From Roseiarcus fermentans (lineage in GTDB: Bacteria; Pseudomonadota; Alphaproteobacteria; Rhizobiales; Beijerinckiaceae), in NCBI RefSeq assembly GCF_003315135.1, contig NZ_QNRK01000005.1:124001-188000 (forward strand): a DNA stretch of 64,000 bases, given 5' to 3'. Numbering within the stretch: position 1 is the first letter of the stretch; each line of letters starts with the position of its first letter. Below, in pieces: positions 38,812 through 50,253 of the stretch. The translations under genes were made by a program, and so were the position numbers. The notes under the pieces are model-generated. The model was not told the DNA's origin and searched no databases. It saw nothing but the letters and a program-made list of their open reading frames with translations.

Positions 38812-39825
38812 ATGTTCATGAAATCGATCATCACGGCGGCCGCGCTCGCCGTCACTGTCGGCGCGGCTTCGGCCGCCGACATCTCGGGCGCCGGCGCGAC
38901 CTTCCCCTTCCCGATCTACGCCAAGTGGGCGGACGCCTACAAGAAAGACACCGGCAACGGCTTGAACTATCAGTCGATCGGCTCGGGCGCCGGCATCAAG
39001 CAGATCCGCGCCAAGACGGTCACTTTCGGCGCCACCGACGCGCCGCTGAAGCCCGAAGAACTCGACAAGGACGGTCTCGCCCAGTTTCCGATGGTGATGG
39101 GCGGCATTGTCGCCGTCATCAATCTCGACGGGGTGAAGCCGGGCGACTTCCACATCGATGGCCCGACGCTCGCCGACATCTATCTCGGCAAGATCACCAA
39201 GTGGAACGATCCGAAGCTCAAGGCGCTCAATCCGAAACTGAACCTGCCCGATCTGGCGATCGTGCCGATCCATCGCGCCGACGGCTCGGGCACGACCTTC
39301 AACTTCACCTACTATCTGGGCGAAGTGTCGCCGGACTGGAAGGAGAAGGTCGGCGTCGCCACCACGGTCGACTGGCCGGGCGGCATCGGCGCCAAGGGCA
39401 ACGACGGCGTCGCCAACAACGTCGCCACCACCAAGGGCGCGATCGGCTACGTCGAATACGCCTACGCCAAGCAGAACAAGCTGACCCACGCGTCGATGCT
39501 CAACAAGGCCGGCAAGACGGTCGAGCCGACGCTGGAAGCCTTCCAGGCCGCCGCCGCCAACGCCGATTGGACCAAGAACGCCGGTTTCTATCAGATCCTC
39601 GCCAATCAGCCCGGCGAGAAGTCGTGGCCGATGACCGCCGCGACCTTCATCCTGATGTACAAGAAACCGGTCAACGTCGCGGCTTCCAACGACGCGCTGT
39701 CGTTCTTCAAGTGGTCCTACGAGAAGGGCGGCCAGATGGCGGCCGATCTCGACTACATCCCGATGCCCGACAACGTCGTCAAGCTCGTCGAGACGATGTG
39801 GGCCAAGGACATCGCGCAGAAGTAA
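38812..39825 (+). CDS. pstS: Phosphate ABC transporter, periplasmic binding protein
   Basis: A 337-residue binding protein that captures phosphate in the periplasm and hands it to PstCA. The signal peptide ends near ASA-ADISG. The mature start [19 protein letters not shown] and the phosphate-contacting loops ([25 protein letters not shown]) are characteristic. An internal ATG at 38818 is also usable. A long hairpin follows the stop, before pstC. Confidence 0.97.
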   Translation: MFMKSIITAAALAVTVGAASAADISGAGATFPFPIYAKWADAYKKDTGNGLNYQSIGSGAGIKQIRAKTVTFGATDAPLKPEELDKDGLAQFPMVMGGIVAVINLDGVKPGDFHIDGPTLADIYLGKITKWNDPKLKALNPKLNLPDLAIVPIHRADGSGTTFNFTYYLGEVSPDWKEKVGVATTVDWPGGIGAKGNDGVANNVATTKGAIGYVEYAYAKQNKLTHASMLNKAGKTVEPTLEAFQAAAANADWTKNAGFYQILANQPGEKSWPMTAATFILMYKKPVNVAASNDALSFFKWSYEKGGQMAADLDYIPMPDNVVKLVETMWAKDIAQK

Positions 39826-39833
39826 GCCGATCC

Positions 39834-39863
39834 GGAAGGGGCGAACCGCAGTTCGCCCCTTCC
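39834..39863 (+). terminator. Perfect hairpin between pstS and pstC
   Basis: GGAAGGGGCGAA (39834-39845) and TTCGCCCCTTCC (39852-39863) form a 12-base perfect stem with loop CCGCAG. It begins 8 bases after the pstS stop and lacks a strong U-run. It may cause partial termination or protect the 3' end of the pstS message, which would allow more PstS than PstCAB. Confidence 0.75.
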
Positions 39864-39906
39864 CCGCTTCTGTATTTCCAACTCAACCGAGAATGTTGAA
39901 GCGACA

Positions 39907-40896
39907 ATGACCGCAAGCGCAATTCCAACTCCCAGCGGCGTGCAGTCTTCGGCGATGGACCGCGCGCGCGCGCTCGGGCGGCTGAAATTCTCCGACAGCG
40001 GCTTCCGCGTGATGACGCTGGCCTCGGCGCTGATCGTCCTCGTCCTTCTCGCCGGGGTTGCGATCTCCTTGTTTCTCGGCGCCTGGCCCGCTTTTCGCGA
40101 GTTCGGCGTCGGCTTCCTGTTCTCGGACGCCTGGAGCCCGCCGCGCGAAAAATTCGGCGCCGCGACCGCGATCTACGGCACCCTGGTCACCTCGCTGATC
40201 GCCATGCTGATCGCCGTCCCGGTCGGGCTCGGCATCTCCGTCTTCCTGACCGAGCTGTGCTGGCTGCCGCTGCGCCGCCCGATCGGCGTCGCCATCGAGC
40301 TGCTCGCCGGCATTCCCTCGATCATCTACGGCATCTGGGGCGTCTACTACTTCCGCCCGGTGATGCAGTCCTACATTCAGCCGTTCCTGATCGGCACGCT
40401 CGGCAATATCCCGGGAATTGGCTTCCTGTTCCAGGGCCCGCCCTTCGGCTACGGCGTCCTGACCGCGGGCCTCGTGCTCGCGCTGATGATCCTGCCGTTC
40501 ATCACCGCGGTGTCGCGCGACGTGTTCGACACGGTTCCTCCGGTGTTGAAGGAGGCCGCCTACGGGGTCGGCGCGACCACCTTCGAGGTGGTCGGCAACA
40601 TCGTCATTCCCTACACCCGCGTCGGCGTGATCGGCGGCGTGATGCTGGCCCTCGGCCGCGCGCTCGGCGAGACGATGGCGGTCACCTTCGTCATCGGCAA
40701 CGCGACCAAGATCCAGAGCTCGATCCTCGCCCAGGGCACGACCATTTCGGCAATGATCGCCAATCAGTTCGCCGACGCCGACCCGGGCCTGTTCACCTCG
40801 TCGCTGCTGGCGCTCGGCTTCATCCTGTTCGTCATCACGTTCATCGTTCTCGCGGCCGCTCGCTGGCTGCTGGCCAGTCTCGAAGTGAAGGCATGA
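39907..40896 (+). CDS. pstC: Phosphate ABC transporter permease PstC
   Basis: A 329-residue inner-membrane permease with an N-terminal helix ([17 protein letters not shown]) and five more in the BPD_transp_1 domain. It contains [14 protein letters not shown]-like and [21 protein letters not shown], the EAA loop region that docks on PstB. The stop overlaps the pstA ATG (ATGA). Confidence 0.96.
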   Translation: MTASAIPTPSGVQSSAMDRARALGRLKFSDSGFRVMTLASALIVLVLLAGVAISLFLGAWPAFREFGVGFLFSDAWSPPREKFGAATAIYGTLVTSLIAMLIAVPVGLGISVFLTELCWLPLRRPIGVAIELLAGIPSIIYGIWGVYYFRPVMQSYIQPFLIGTLGNIPGIGFLFQGPPFGYGVLTAGLVLALMILPFITAVSRDVFDTVPPVLKEAAYGVGATTFEVVGNIVIPYTRVGVIGGVMLALGRALGETMAVTFVIGNATKIQSSILAQGTTISAMIANQFADADPGLFTSSLLALGFILFVITFIVLAAARWLLASLEVKA

Positions 40897-41744
40897 AGTC
40901 GATGGCCGACCTCTATTCCGGGCGCAAACGGCGCAACATCATCTGGACGACGCTGGCCTATGCGGCGACGGCGCTCGGCCTCAGCATGCTGGTCATCATC
41001 CTGGCGACCCTGCTGTGGAACGGCTTCGGCGGCCTCTCGCTCGACGTCTTCACCAAGAGCACCGCGCCTCCCGGGGTGGTCGGCGGCCTGTTGAACTCGA
41101 TGGTCGGCAGCGTCGTCACGACGCTGCTCGGCCTCGTGATCGGCGCGCCGCTCGGCATTCTCGCGGGAACCTATCTCGCCGAATACGGCCGCAACGACCG
41201 GCTGGCGGTGGTGGTGCGGTTCATCAACGACATTCTGCTCAGCGCCCCCTCGATCGTGGTCGGCCTGTTCATCTACGAACTGCTGGTGGTGCCTTTCGGG
41301 CACTTCTCGGCGCTGGCCGGCGGCGTCGCGCTGGCGGTGCTCGGCGCGCCGATCATGGTGCGCACCACCGAAGACATGCTCAATCTGGTCCCCAACCAGC
41401 TGCGCGAGGCGGCCTCGGCGCTCGGCATGCCGCGATCGCTGGTCATCCGCCATGTCGCCTACAAGGCGGTGCGGTCCGGCATCATCACCGGCGTGCTGCT
41501 GGCGATCGCGCGCATGACCGGCGAAACGGCGCCCTTGATCTTCACCGCGCTCGGCAATTCGTTGTTCACCCTCGATCCCCGCGGGCCGATGTCGAGCCTT
41601 CCGCTCATCATCTACGAATTCGCGCGCAGCCCCTACGCCGAGCAGCAGAAGCTCGCCTGGACGGGCGCGCTCATCCTCACCTTCGCGGTCCTCGCCCTGA
41701 GCATTTTGGCCAGGGTCTTGTCCGCGCAGACCCAGCAGAAGTGA
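40893..41744 (+). CDS. pstA: Phosphate ABC transporter permease PstA
   Basis: A 283-residue permease forming the channel with PstC. The EAA loop is [19 protein letters not shown], and the first helix is [23 protein letters not shown]. The ATG at 40893 overlaps the pstC stop; an alternative ATG (MADLYSG) lies at 40902. The gene is followed by pstB after 14 bases. Confidence 0.95.
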   Translation: MKSMADLYSGRKRRNIIWTTLAYAATALGLSMLVIILATLLWNGFGGLSLDVFTKSTAPPGVVGGLLNSMVGSVVTTLLGLVIGAPLGILAGTYLAEYGRNDRLAVVVRFINDILLSAPSIVVGLFIYELLVVPFGHFSALAGGVALAVLGAPIMVRTTEDMLNLVPNQLREAASALGMPRSLVIRHVAYKAVRSGIITGVLLAIARMTGETAPLIFTALGNSLFTLDPRGPMSSLPLIIYEFARSPYAEQQKLAWTGALILTFAVLALSILARVLSAQTQQK

Positions 41745-41758
41745 CAGAGGCTATGGCT

Positions 41759-42562
41759 ATGACCAACGAGGCCGCGGCGCCGAGGCCCGCGAAAGCGCCG
41801 AACGCAAACAAGGACAAGGTCGTGATCCGCGGCCTCAACTTCTACTACGGCAAGGCGCACGCGTTGAAGGAAGTCAATCTGTCCCTGCACGAGGGCCAGG
41901 TGACGTCGTTCATCGGCCCATCCGGCTGCGGCAAGTCGACGCTGCTGCGGGTCCTCAACCGCATGTACGACCTCTACCCCGGCCAGCGCGCCGAAGGGGA
42001 AGTGCTGCTCGACGGCGAGAACGTCCTGTCGAAGGACCTCGACCTCAACCTGCTGCGCTCGCGCGTCGGCATGGTGTTCCAGAAGCCGACGCCGTTCCCG
42101 ATGACGATCTACGACAACATCGCCTTCGGCGTGCGCCTCTATGAAAAACTTCCGAAATCCGAGATGGACGCGCGCGTCGAATCCTCGCTCAGGCGGTCGG
42201 CGCTGTGGAACGAGGTCAAGGACAAGCTGCACGCGAGCGGACTCAGCCTGTCGGGAGGCCAGCAGCAGCGCCTGTGCATCGCCCGCACGGTGGCGATCGC
42301 CCCCGAAGTGATCCTGTTCGACGAGCCCTGCTCGGCCCTCGACCCGATCTCGACGGCCAAGATCGAGGAACTGATCGACGAACTGGCCGGCGAGTACACG
42401 ATCGCGATCGTCACCCACAACATGCAGCAGGCCGCGCGCGTCTCCCACTACACGGCCTTCATGTATCTGGGCGAACTTGTCGAATTCAACGAGACGAACG
42501 ACATCTTCACCGCCCCGCGCGACAAGCGCACACAGGATTACGTCACCGGCCGATTCGGCTGA
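41759..42562 (+). CDS. pstB: Phosphate ABC transporter ATPase PstB
   Basis: A 267-residue ABC ATPase. Walker [10 protein letters not shown] (53-61), the Q-loop in VFQKPTPFP, the signature LSGGQQQR, Walker B VILFDEP and the H-loop THNMQQA are all present. The ATG at 41759 is preferred over 41753 because AGAGG ends 8 bases before it but only 2 bases before the earlier one. It energises phosphate import and takes part in PhoR signalling with PhoU. Confidence 0.97.
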   Translation: MTNEAAAPRPAKAPNANKDKVVIRGLNFYYGKAHALKEVNLSLHEGQVTSFIGPSGCGKSTLLRVLNRMYDLYPGQRAEGEVLLDGENVLSKDLDLNLLRSRVGMVFQKPTPFPMTIYDNIAFGVRLYEKLPKSEMDARVESSLRRSALWNEVKDKLHASGLSLSGGQQQRLCIARTVAIAPEVILFDEPCSALDPISTAKIEELIDELAGEYTIAIVTHNMQQAARVSHYTAFMYLGELVEFNETNDIFTAPRDKRTQDYVTGRFG

Positions 42563-42575
42563 GGGAGCACTTGCC

Positions 42576-43298
42576 GTGGTCAATCACACCGTCAAAGCCT
42601 ACGACCGGGAGCTCGACACGCTCGAGCGGCTGATCGCCGAAATGGGCGGCATCGCCGAGAAGATGGTGGTCGACGCGGTCGACGCGCTCGCCGCCGCCGA
42701 CACCGTCCTCGCCCATCAGGTCGTCGCGACCGACCCCCGCCTCGACGCGCTGCAACGCGAGGTCGAGGATCTCGCGGTCATGACCATCGCCAAGCGCCAG
42801 CCGGTGGCGGTCGATCTGCGCGAGCTGATCGGCGCCATTCGCGTCGCCGGCGACCTCGAACGGGTCGGCGATCTGGCCAAGAACATCGCCAAGCGCACGA
42901 TCAAGATCGGCGCGGAATCGCGGGTTCCGCGCGCCATCGTCGGCCTGAGGCACATGAACGAGGTCGCCACCGAGCTGATGAAGGACGTGCTCGACGCCTA
43001 TGCGCAGCGCGACGTCGAGCGGGCGCGCGAGGTCTGGGAGCGCGACGTCGACCTCGACGCGCTCGAGGATTCGGTGTTCCGCGACCTCCTGACCCACATG
43101 ATGGAGGATCCGCGCAACATCTCGTTCTGCGCCCATCTGCTGTTCTGCTCCAAGAACATCGAGCGCATCGGCGACCACGCCACCAACATCGCCGAGACGG
43201 TCGTCTACCTCGTCACCGGCCAGCCGATGCCGACCGAGCGTCCGCGCGGGCCGCAGGAGACCGACGTCGACGTCGAGGCCGCCGGGGGCGACGCGTGA
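42576..43298 (+). CDS. phoU: Phosphate signalling protein PhoU
   Basis: A 240-residue PhoU with two three-helix repeats; each has the metal-binding-like E/D patterns, such as LERVGDLAKNIA and IERIGDHATNIAE. It links the Pst transporter to PhoR and limits phosphate signalling when phosphate is plentiful. The start is GTG 42576, with AGGGAG 8 bases before it. The stop overlaps the phoB start. Confidence 0.95.
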   Translation: MVNHTVKAYDRELDTLERLIAEMGGIAEKMVVDAVDALAAADTVLAHQVVATDPRLDALQREVEDLAVMTIAKRQPVAVDLRELIGAIRVAGDLERVGDLAKNIAKRTIKIGAESRVPRAIVGLRHMNEVATELMKDVLDAYAQRDVERAREVWERDVDLDALEDSVFRDLLTHMMEDPRNISFCAHLLFCSKNIERIGDHATNIAETVVYLVTGQPMPTERPRGPQETDVDVEAAGGDA

Positions 43299-44035
43299 AC
43301 CAGGCGCGCAGGGAGACCGTCCGCACCAACGCGGCCTCGGCTCCCCGCATACTCGTGGTCGAGGACGAGCAGGACCTCGCGGTCCTGCTGACCTACAACC
43401 TCGAGGCCGAGGGCTATGTGGTGGAGAGCGTCGAGCGCGGCGACGAGGCCGAGCTGCGGCTCGCGGAAAACCCGCCCGACCTCGTCATCCTCGACTGGAT
43501 GCTGCCGGGAGTCTCGGGGCTCGAAATCTGCCGCCGCTTACGCGCCCGCGAGACGACGCGCACGCTGCCGGTGATCATGGTCACCGCGCGGGGCGAGGAG
43601 GCCGAGCGTGTCCGCGGCCTCTCGGTCGGCGCGGACGACTACGTGGTCAAGCCGTTCTCGGTGCCGGAACTGATGGCGCGGGTGCGCGCGCTGTTGAGGC
43701 GGAGCCGTCCCGAGCGGATCGCCGATCGACTCGCCGCCGGCGACCTCGACCTCGACCGCGAGACCCGGCGGGTGCGCAGGGGAAACCGCGACATCCACCT
43801 CGGCCCCACCGAGTTCCGGCTGCTCGAATACCTGCTGGAGAAGCCGGGCCGGGTGTTCACCCGGGCGCAACTGCTCGATGGCGTCTGGGGTCAGGCCGCC
43901 GAGATCGACGAGCGGACGGTCGACGTGCATGTCGGCCGGCTGCGCAAGGCGCTGTCGCGCGGCCGCGAGCGCGACCCGATCCGGACCGTGCGCGGCACCG
44001 GCTACGCCTTCGACGAGACGTTCGGCAAGGCCTGA
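43295..44035 (+). CDS. phoB: Response regulator PhoB
   Basis: A 246-residue OmpR/PhoB-type regulator. The receiver domain (about 18-135) has the phospho-acceptor D67, T97 and K119; the winged-helix DNA-binding domain (about 150-243) has RTVDVHVGRLRKAL and IRTVRGTGYAF. The GTG start at 43295 overlaps the phoU stop (GTGA). It binds Pho boxes such as the candidate upstream of pstS. Confidence 0.96.
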   Translation: MNQARRETVRTNAASAPRILVVEDEQDLAVLLTYNLEAEGYVVESVERGDEAELRLAENPPDLVILDWMLPGVSGLEICRRLRARETTRTLPVIMVTARGEEAERVRGLSVGADDYVVKPFSVPELMARVRALLRRSRPERIADRLAAGDLDLDRETRRVRRGNRDIHLGPTEFRLLEYLLEKPGRVFTRAQLLDGVWGQAAEIDERTVDVHVGRLRKALSRGRERDPIRTVRGTGYAFDETFGKA

Positions 44036-44113
44036 GGCGGGCGTGGGCGAGGCGGCGCCTCGTCAGCCGGACTCAAAGGTCGGCTTCCGCGACCGCAGTC
44101 CGTCTCCGCCTCC

Positions 44114-44560
44114 TCACAGCCTGATGAACGCCTTCACCGCCGGGTCGGCGCACAGCGCTTCGAGGTCCGCCGCGCTCGGCAGCTGCGGCCGGTCGCGCTC
44201 GCTCGCAACCACGCAGAAAAAGCCGAGCGGCTCGGTTCCGTCGGCGCGGAACTGGTGCCACGCGAGCGGGGGGACGATGACGGCGTCGAGCGCCTTGACG
44301 GCGTCGATCTCGGCCCCCACCAGGCAACGGCCAGCGCCCCGCCCGATCAGCACGAAGTGCCCGTGCTCGTGTCGCTCCAGCGTCGAATGGCCGCCCGGCG
44401 CCACCTCGAAGTAGCGCAACTCCGCGAACAGGTCGGGCGACCCCGGCGACAGGACCTGCCGCGTCACCTGTCTGAAATGGGTTCCCGGCTCCTCCTTGTA
44501 GGCGAGGAGCTCGACGCCGTCCCACCGGTAATCGCCACGATGGCGGACCACTCCCGTCAT
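44114..44560 (-). CDS. Cupin-domain protein
   Basis: A 148-residue cupin. The first motif is RYFEVAPGGHSTLERHEHGHFVLIGRGAGRC, giving a metal-binding H/E/H pattern, and the second is VIVPPLAWHQFRADGTEPLGFFCVV. It is monomeric-sized and cytoplasmic. Substrate and role are unknown. The start at 44560 is preferred because upstream codons add no recognisable structure. Confidence 0.85.
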   Translation of the reverse strand: MTGVVRHRGDYRWDGVELLAYKEEPGTHFRQVTRQVLSPGSPDLFAELRYFEVAPGGHSTLERHEHGHFVLIGRGAGRCLVGAEIDAVKALDAVIVPPLAWHQFRADGTEPLGFFCVVASERDRPQLPSAADLEALCADPAVKAFIRL

Positions 44561-44755
44561 GCCGTCAGCTCCTTCGAGATTGGCCCTTTTGGGAAACGAC
44601 GTCGCGCCCGCGACGGTTCCCACCCCCGTTGGCGCAGTATCGTCTGGCCGCTGTGAAACGACAAGACCCTCCGGACTGCGCTGTAGCTCCCGGCGCGCGC
44701 CCTTAACCGGCGAAACGCGCCGCCCGCCGGAGCCGCGAGGCGCCGCCGAACGCCG

Positions 44756-45757
44756 CTACAGCGGCCCGATCCGCCGCTCCAGCGCCTCGTACAGCGGGTT
44801 CTTCGCGTCGAAGACGTGCTCGAGCGCCACCACGCTGACGCGCTCGGCGCCGCGGCCGAGCAGGAAACTCGCGAGGTCGGCCGCGGCGCTCTTGGCGCAA
44901 TGGAGCGCCACGAAGCCGCGCGGGTCGGGCTCCTCGCCGAAGGCCGGAATCGCGCCGAACCGCTCGCGCGCCTCGGCGATGAGACCGTTGGCGGGACGCG
45001 ACAGGCGGGCGCGCACCTCGCGCGACTTGCGCGCCTCCTCGGCGGCCGCGATCCGGTCGAGGATGACGCGCGCGGCGCGGCGCGCGGCCGCTCCCCAGGG
45101 CGCCGACAGCGAGGCGACCAGCATCGCCTGCGAGCGCAGGATCGGCCCGTCCTCGAGGGGCTTGAGCGCATTCGCCGCCAGCGTCGCGCCGGTCGTGGTG
45201 ATGTCGACGATCAGTTCCGCCGCGCCCGCCGCCGGGGCGCCCTCGGTCGCGCCGAGGCTTTCCACGATGCGATAGTCGCCGACGCCGTGCTCGGCAAAGT
45301 AGCGGCGCGTGAGGTTGACGTATTTGGTCGCGACCCGCATCCGCTCGCCCCGCCTTGCGCGGTAGGCGGCCGCGACGTCCTCGAGGTCGGCCATGGTGCG
45401 CACGTCGATCCAGGCCTGCGGCGCGGCGACCACCACGTCCGCCTTGCCGAAGCCGAGCGGCGCGATCAGCTCCAGCCGCGCGTCGGCGTCGGGAACCTTT
45501 TCGCGCACGAGGTCCTCGCCGGTGACGCCGAAATGCGCCCCGCCCGCGGCGAGCTGGCCCACGATTTCCGACGCCGACAGGAACGCCACTTCGACGCCCG
45601 GCAGCCCGGCGACCGCGCCGCGATAGTCGCGCTCCCCGCGCCCCTGGGTGAGCTCGAGACCCGCTCTGGCGAAGAAGGCGGAGGCGTTTTCCTGCAGCCG
45701 CCCCTTGGACGGGACGGCGATGACGAAGGGCGCATCGGCGGCGGCGTCGAGGGCCAT
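44756..45757 (-). CDS. hisG: ATP phosphoribosyltransferase catalytic subunit
   Basis: A 333-residue HisG, the first enzyme of histidine synthesis, which joins ATP and PRPP. Family marks are [41 protein letters not shown] and [18 protein letters not shown] (the PRPP-binding loop). It is coded together with hisZ: the ATG overlaps the hisZ stop by one base. The length, larger than short-form HisG, is typical of Hyphomicrobiales. Confidence 0.96.
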   Translation of the reverse strand: MALDAAADAPFVIAVPSKGRLQENASAFFARAGLELTQGRGERDYRGAVAGLPGVEVAFLSASEIVGQLAAGGAHFGVTGEDLVREKVPDADARLELIAPLGFGKADVVVAAPQAWIDVRTMADLEDVAAAYRARRGERMRVATKYVNLTRRYFAEHGVGDYRIVESLGATEGAPAAGAAELIVDITTTGATLAANALKPLEDGPILRSQAMLVASLSAPWGAAARRAARVILDRIAAAEEARKSREVRARLSRPANGLIAEARERFGAIPAFGEEPDPRGFVALHCAKSAAADLASFLLGRGAERVSVVALEHVFDAKNPLYEALERRIGPL

Positions 45758-46893
45758 CAGCGCGCTCCCATGGGCAGCCGGTCGAGCGTGATCGCGGCCC
45801 CGACGGCGGGAATGTCGCCGCGCGCGCCGAGCTTTCGCGCCAGTCCGTCGTAGCGGCCGCCCGCGAGCGCGGGCTTCGCGCCCGGCCGCGACGGATCGTG
45901 CGCTTCGAACACGAAGCCGGTGTAATAATCGAAGTCGCGCACGAAGGCGGCGGAAAAGCGCGTCTCCTCGATCGCGACGCCGCGCGCGGCGATGAAGCCG
46001 TTGCGCCGCTCGAAGGCGTCGAGGGCCGCCCCGAGGTCGAGGCCGGCCGCTTTCGCGAGCTCGCGCAGCTTCGCCGCCGCGACGTCCGGATCGCCGGAGA
46101 CGGCGAGATAGGCTTCGAGCGCCCGGCGCTTCTCGCCGCCGATCTCGTCCTGCGAGCGGAGCGCCGCCTGTTCGAGGAACCGGTCGGCGATCTCGCTCGC
46201 CGAGCGCCCGCCGACCGGCTCGATCCCGGCGATCGCGAGCAGATCCTCGACCAGCGCCCGGGCGCCGTCGTGATCGGCGCTCTCCAGCGCGGCGAGCACG
46301 CCGGCCTGAGCGAGCGGGCTGCGGAAACGGGCGTCGAGAATCGCGTCGAGATCGCGCCCCTGGGCGAGGCCGCGCCTCAGCCGCCGCCGCCAGATTTCCG
46401 GCAGCGCCAGCGCCGCGAGCAGGGCGTCGAACAGGGCGGCGTCGCCGACGCGGGCCGAGAGCCTGCCGCCCGCCGCGGCGGCCGCCTCCATCGCCAGCGA
46501 AAAAATCTCGGCGTCGGCGGCTTCCGCATCCTTGCGGCCGAAGCTTTCCAGGCCGGTCTGGGCGCGCTCGCCGCCCTCCTCGCCCTGCGCCCGGAAGACC
46601 GGGCCGAGATAGGCGTATTCCGCGACCGCTCCGGCCTTGTCGGAGGCGAGATAGGCGCGGCAGACGGGAATCGTGTATTCCGGCCGGAGGCAGAGCTCCT
46701 CGCCGGTGGTCGGGCTCACGGTCTGGAACAGCCGCCCGCGGATCTCTTCGCCCGACAGTTCGAGAAAGATCGCGGCTGGATGCAGCACGCCCGGCTCGAT
46801 GCGCCGGAAACCCGAGGCCAGGAAACGCTCGAGCGCCCGCTCGCCTGCGCCGTGCGCGATGGAATTCATGGCGTCGAGCAGGGTGACGTTCAC
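45757..46893 (-). CDS. hisZ: ATP phosphoribosyltransferase regulatory subunit
   Basis: A 378-residue HisRS-like protein needed for HisG activity. It has the class II tRNA-synthetase-like core, with [25 protein letters not shown], and [15 protein letters not shown]. The aminoacylation-specific anticodon domain of a true histidyl-tRNA synthetase is missing. The GTG start at 46893 is assumed; an ATG at 46869 (MNSIAHG) is the alternative. It is divergent from the MscS gene. Confidence 0.93.
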   Translation of the reverse strand: MNVTLLDAMNSIAHGAGERALERFLASGFRRIEPGVLHPAAIFLELSGEEIRGRLFQTVSPTTGEELCLRPEYTIPVCRAYLASDKAGAVAEYAYLGPVFRAQGEEGGERAQTGLESFGRKDAEAADAEIFSLAMEAAAAAGGRLSARVGDAALFDALLAALALPEIWRRRLRRGLAQGRDLDAILDARFRSPLAQAGVLAALESADHDGARALVEDLLAIAGIEPVGGRSASEIADRFLEQAALRSQDEIGGEKRRALEAYLAVSGDPDVAAAKLRELAKAAGLDLGAALDAFERRNGFIAARGVAIEETRFSAAFVRDFDYYTGFVFEAHDPSRPGAKPALAGGRYDGLARKLGARGDIPAVGAAITLDRLPMGAR

Positions 46894-46967
46894 CGGTTGG
46901 GTCCTCGATCAGGGCGGGCTCCCTTAACAGAGGCGCGCGGCGGGCGCAGCGTTTTTTCACGCGCAGG

Positions 46968-49439
46968 GTGAATGCGGGCGCGACGAGGCGGCGCGGTTTG
47001 CGGTCACGCCGCGGCCATGCTCGGATGCGACGGGGGCGTGGCTTCCCCCGAATCATCCGAATCGAGTTGCCCCCCTTGTCTGCGACCACGCCTCATCCGG
47101 TTTTGCGGTATCTCCGGCGGATAGCGCTCGTGCTTCTCGTGTCCTGGGCCTCGGCCGCCGCCGCGGACGACCCGGCCCCGTTCAGTCTCGACGCCACCCG
47201 CGCCGCGCTGATCGGCATCGAGACCGTGCTGAAGCAGCCGAACCTCGCCGACGCGGAGCTTCTGCGGCTCCGCGCCGAGGCTGATCCGCTCAGCGTCGCG
47301 CTGCAGGCGGCGATCGCCGACATGACCCCCCGCCTCGCCGCCTCGGTGAAGCGTCTCGCCGAGCTGAAGCCGAAGACGAAGGACACGGACGAGGCGCCGG
47401 CGACCGACGCCGCGACCGCGGAGCTCGAAACCGAGAAGCAGAAGCACGACGGGCTCGACGCCAACCTGCGCGCCGCCCGCGCGATGCTGCTCGAGGTCGA
47501 CGATCTCACGACCCGGATCGGGGCGAGACGGCGCCAGCTGTTCGCGCGCGAGACGTTCGCCCGCAGCTCCTCGGTGTTCAATCCGCAATTGTGGCTGAGC
47601 GTCTCGCGCGAGCTCCCAGCCGACATGAGGACGCTGGCGAACGCCGCCGTCGACTGGGCCTCCGGCGTACGCAGCCGCGTGACGGCGGCGCAAGGCGCAG
47701 GCCTCGCCGGCGTCGTCCTCCTGCTGGCGCTGATCGCGGTCCCGATCCACTGGATCGCCCGCCGGGTCATCTTTCGCGACCCCGACGCCGGATCGTCGAC
47801 TCCGCTCGGGCGCGCGCTGGCGGCGGCCTGGACCATGCTGGTCCTGGCGGTGCTGCCGCTGCTCGGCCTCTGGGCGCTCGCGATCGCGCTCGACGCCTTC
47901 GACCTCAGCGATCCGCGCATGCAAGGGGCGGAGGACGCGATCCTCGACGCCGTGCGGCTGTTCGTCCTGCTCAACGCCGTGGGACGCGGGATGCTCGCGC
48001 CGCACGCCGCGGCCTGGCGCGTGATCCCGGTCAGCGACGCGTCGGCCCGCGCGCTGTTCCGCGGGATCATGGCGATCGGGGCCGTCTGGGCGGTGGAGCG
48101 GCTGGTCGAGCCGGCGGCCGACGCGGTCGGCTCGCTCAACATCGCCGTCGCCGGCCGTGCGCTGGCGACGACCCTCGTCGCGCTCGCGCTGGCCAACACG
48201 CTGCGGCGGCTCGCGCCCGGCCACCCCGCCCGGCAGACCGCCATGGCGGCGGCCAAAGCCGATCGGTGGGCCCCGGCGCGGGCGTTCGGCTGGTTCGTCG
48301 CACTGGTCGTGTTCGCGGCCACCGCCGCAGGCTACATCGCCTTCGCGACCTTCCTGGTCAATCAGGCGATCTTCCTGACGATTCTGGGGTGCCTGCTGGT
48401 CGTGATCGACATCGTCGTGCGCGACGGGACCGAGGCCGTGCTGGATCCGGAGGCCGTCGTCGGCGCGCGTCTGCAGATCCTGTTCGGCCTGCGCCGCAAC
48501 ATGCTGGCGCAGATCGTGGTCGTCGTGCAGGGCCTCGCCCGGGTCGTGCTGGTCTTCATCGCCGCCGCGGCGCTGCTCGAACCCTGGGGCGTGCAGTCGC
48601 GGGACTGGTTCAGCTCGCTGCGCGCGGCCTATTTCGGCTTCGCCGTCGGCGGCGTCACCCTGTCGCTGTCGTCGATGCTGTCGGCCGTCGCCGTGTTCGG
48701 CGTCGCCCTGTTCGTCACGCGGCTGATCCAGACCTGGCTCGCCGAGCGCCTGCTTCCCCAGACGCGCCTCGACGCCGGCGTCAGCAACTCGATCAGCACG
48801 ATCTTCGGCTACGTCGGCGGCGCGGTCGCGGTGCTCCTCGGCGCGGCCCAGGTGGGCCTCGACGTGCAGAAGCTCGCCATCGTCGCCGGCGCGCTGTCGG
48901 TCGGCATCGGCTTCGGCCTGCAATCGATCGCCAACAATTTCGTCTCCGGCCTCATCCTCCTCTGGGAGCGGGGGGTCCGGGTCGGCGACTGGGTGATGGT
49001 CGGAACCGACCAGGGATTCGTGCGCCGGATCAACGCCCGCGCCACCGAGATCGAGACCTTCGATCGGGCGACGGTGATCGTGCCGAACTCGAACCTCGTC
49101 ACCGGCGTCGTCAAGAACTGGGTGAACCCAGACCGGGTCGGGCGGATCCTGATCGCCATCAACGTGGATTACGACAGCGACATCGAGACGGTCAGCGCGA
49201 TCCTGATCGACGCCGCGCGGGCTCAGGATCTCGTGCTGAAGATCCCCGCGCCGTCGGTGCAGCTCGTCGACTTCGGCGACTGGGCGTTCCGGTTCAACCT
49301 CGTCTGCTTCGTCGACGACGTCGAGATGGCCGCGCGGACGCAGAGCGAGATCAATTTCGACATCGTGCGCCGCCTGCGCGAGGCCGGTCTGCGCATCCCG
49401 GCGCCGCCGTCCGGGCCGCCGCGTCCGGCGGCGCCGTAG
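46968..49439 (+). CDS. DUF3772-containing MscS-type mechanosensitive channel
   Basis: About 823 residues: an N-terminal basic stretch, a signal-like segment ([22 protein letters not shown]), a periplasmic helical DUF3772-like domain (about 70-240), some ten membrane helices, and the MscS core with [49 protein letters not shown] and a beta domain. It gates ions under membrane tension. The true start is uncertain: ATG 46968, ATG 47025 and TTG 47067/47076 all precede the signal segment. Its stop lies 9 bases from the petA stop. Confidence 0.9.
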   Translation: MNAGATRRRGLRSRRGHARMRRGRGFPRIIRIELPPLSATTPHPVLRYLRRIALVLLVSWASAAAADDPAPFSLDATRAALIGIETVLKQPNLADAELLRLRAEADPLSVALQAAIADMTPRLAASVKRLAELKPKTKDTDEAPATDAATAELETEKQKHDGLDANLRAARAMLLEVDDLTTRIGARRRQLFARETFARSSSVFNPQLWLSVSRELPADMRTLANAAVDWASGVRSRVTAAQGAGLAGVVLLLALIAVPIHWIARRVIFRDPDAGSSTPLGRALAAAWTMLVLAVLPLLGLWALAIALDAFDLSDPRMQGAEDAILDAVRLFVLLNAVGRGMLAPHAAAWRVIPVSDASARALFRGIMAIGAVWAVERLVEPAADAVGSLNIAVAGRALATTLVALALANTLRRLAPGHPARQTAMAAAKADRWAPARAFGWFVALVVFAATAAGYIAFATFLVNQAIFLTILGCLLVVIDIVVRDGTEAVLDPEAVVGARLQILFGLRRNMLAQIVVVVQGLARVVLVFIAAAALLEPWGVQSRDWFSSLRAAYFGFAVGGVTLSLSSMLSAVAVFGVALFVTRLIQTWLAERLLPQTRLDAGVSNSISTIFGYVGGAVAVLLGAAQVGLDVQKLAIVAGALSVGIGFGLQSIANNFVSGLILLWERGVRVGDWVMVGTDQGFVRRINARATEIETFDRATVIVPNSNLVTGVVKNWVNPDRVGRILIAINVDYDSDIETVSAILIDAARAQDLVLKIPAPSVQLVDFGDWAFRFNLVCFVDDVEMAARTQSEINFDIVRRLREAGLRIPAPPSGPPRPAAP

Positions 49440-49448
49440 CGCCGCCTG

Positions 49449-50093
49449 TCACACCTGCAGGATCGAATTGAAGTCGAAGGCCTCTCCCGGCGGGTTCTCG
49501 CCGATCCGCAGCGTCTTGTCGTCGGGGAAGACGTTGGGCGGAACCGGCAGGTTGTAGGGCGCGGGCACGCCCTGGAAGACGCGGGCGGCGAGATCGTACT
49601 TCGAGCCGTGGCAGGGGCAGAAGAAGCCGCCCGGCCAGTCGGGCGCCGGCGTGGACGCGTCCGGGCTCGGAAGGAACAGCGGCACGCAGCCGAGATGGGT
49701 GCAGATGCCGACGACGACGAGGAACTCCTCCTTGATCGAGCGATGCCAGTTCCGGGCGTAGTCCGGCTGCTGCAGGGTTTGAGAATCGGGATCGCGCAGC
49801 ATCGACGTGAGCTTCGGCTCCCTCAGCCCCTTCAGCGCTTCCGGCGTGCGGCGGACGACGAAGACCGGCCGCGACGCCCACAGGATCACGATCCGCTGGC
49901 CGGGCTGGATCTGGGTGACGTCGACATCGACCGGCCCCGCGGCGGCGATTGTCGCCGCGTCGGGATTCATCTGGTCGATGAACGGCCACGCCACCGCGGC
50001 GACCCCGACCGCGGCCACCGACCCGGTCATCAGATAGAGGAAATCGCGCCGCGGCGGATGCGCGGGCGCGTCTGCGGCTCCAGTGTCGCTCAT
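49449..50093 (-). CDS. petA: Ubiquinol-cytochrome c reductase Rieske iron-sulfur subunit
   Basis: A 214-residue Rieske protein of the bc1 complex. An RR-containing N-terminus (RRDFLYLMTGSVAAVGVAAV) provides a twin-arginine-type signal anchor. Fe2S2 ligands are C131 and H133 (CTHLGC) and C159 and H162 (CPCHG), with C136 and C161 available for the disulfide. In most alphaproteobacteria petA is followed by cytochrome b and c1 genes. Here the next gene is convergent, so these partners must lie elsewhere. Confidence 0.95.
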   Translation of the reverse strand: MSDTGAADAPAHPPRRDFLYLMTGSVAAVGVAAVAWPFIDQMNPDAATIAAAGPVDVDVTQIQPGQRIVILWASRPVFVVRRTPEALKGLREPKLTSMLRDPDSQTLQQPDYARNWHRSIKEEFLVVVGICTHLGCVPLFLPSPDASTPAPDWPGGFFCPCHGSKYDLAARVFQGVPAPYNLPVPPNVFPDDKTLRIGENPPGEAFDFNSILQV

Positions 50094-50253
50094 CGGATGC
50101 GCCTCCCCGAGTCTAAGGATCGAACGCCCATAGCGACGCCGTCGAGCGAATGTGTGGCGCGACGGAACCAAGCTCGCGGGCGCCCGCCCGCGGCGGGATG
50201 GCGCGCGGAAGGAGAAGCCGCGGGCGGGGCGGGCGACGCCGGCGTTGGCCGTT

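Noticed and set aside
44561-44755. A minus-strand frame between the cupin and hisG genes
   Set aside because: It only reads through in shadow frames of hisG, with no start or domain.
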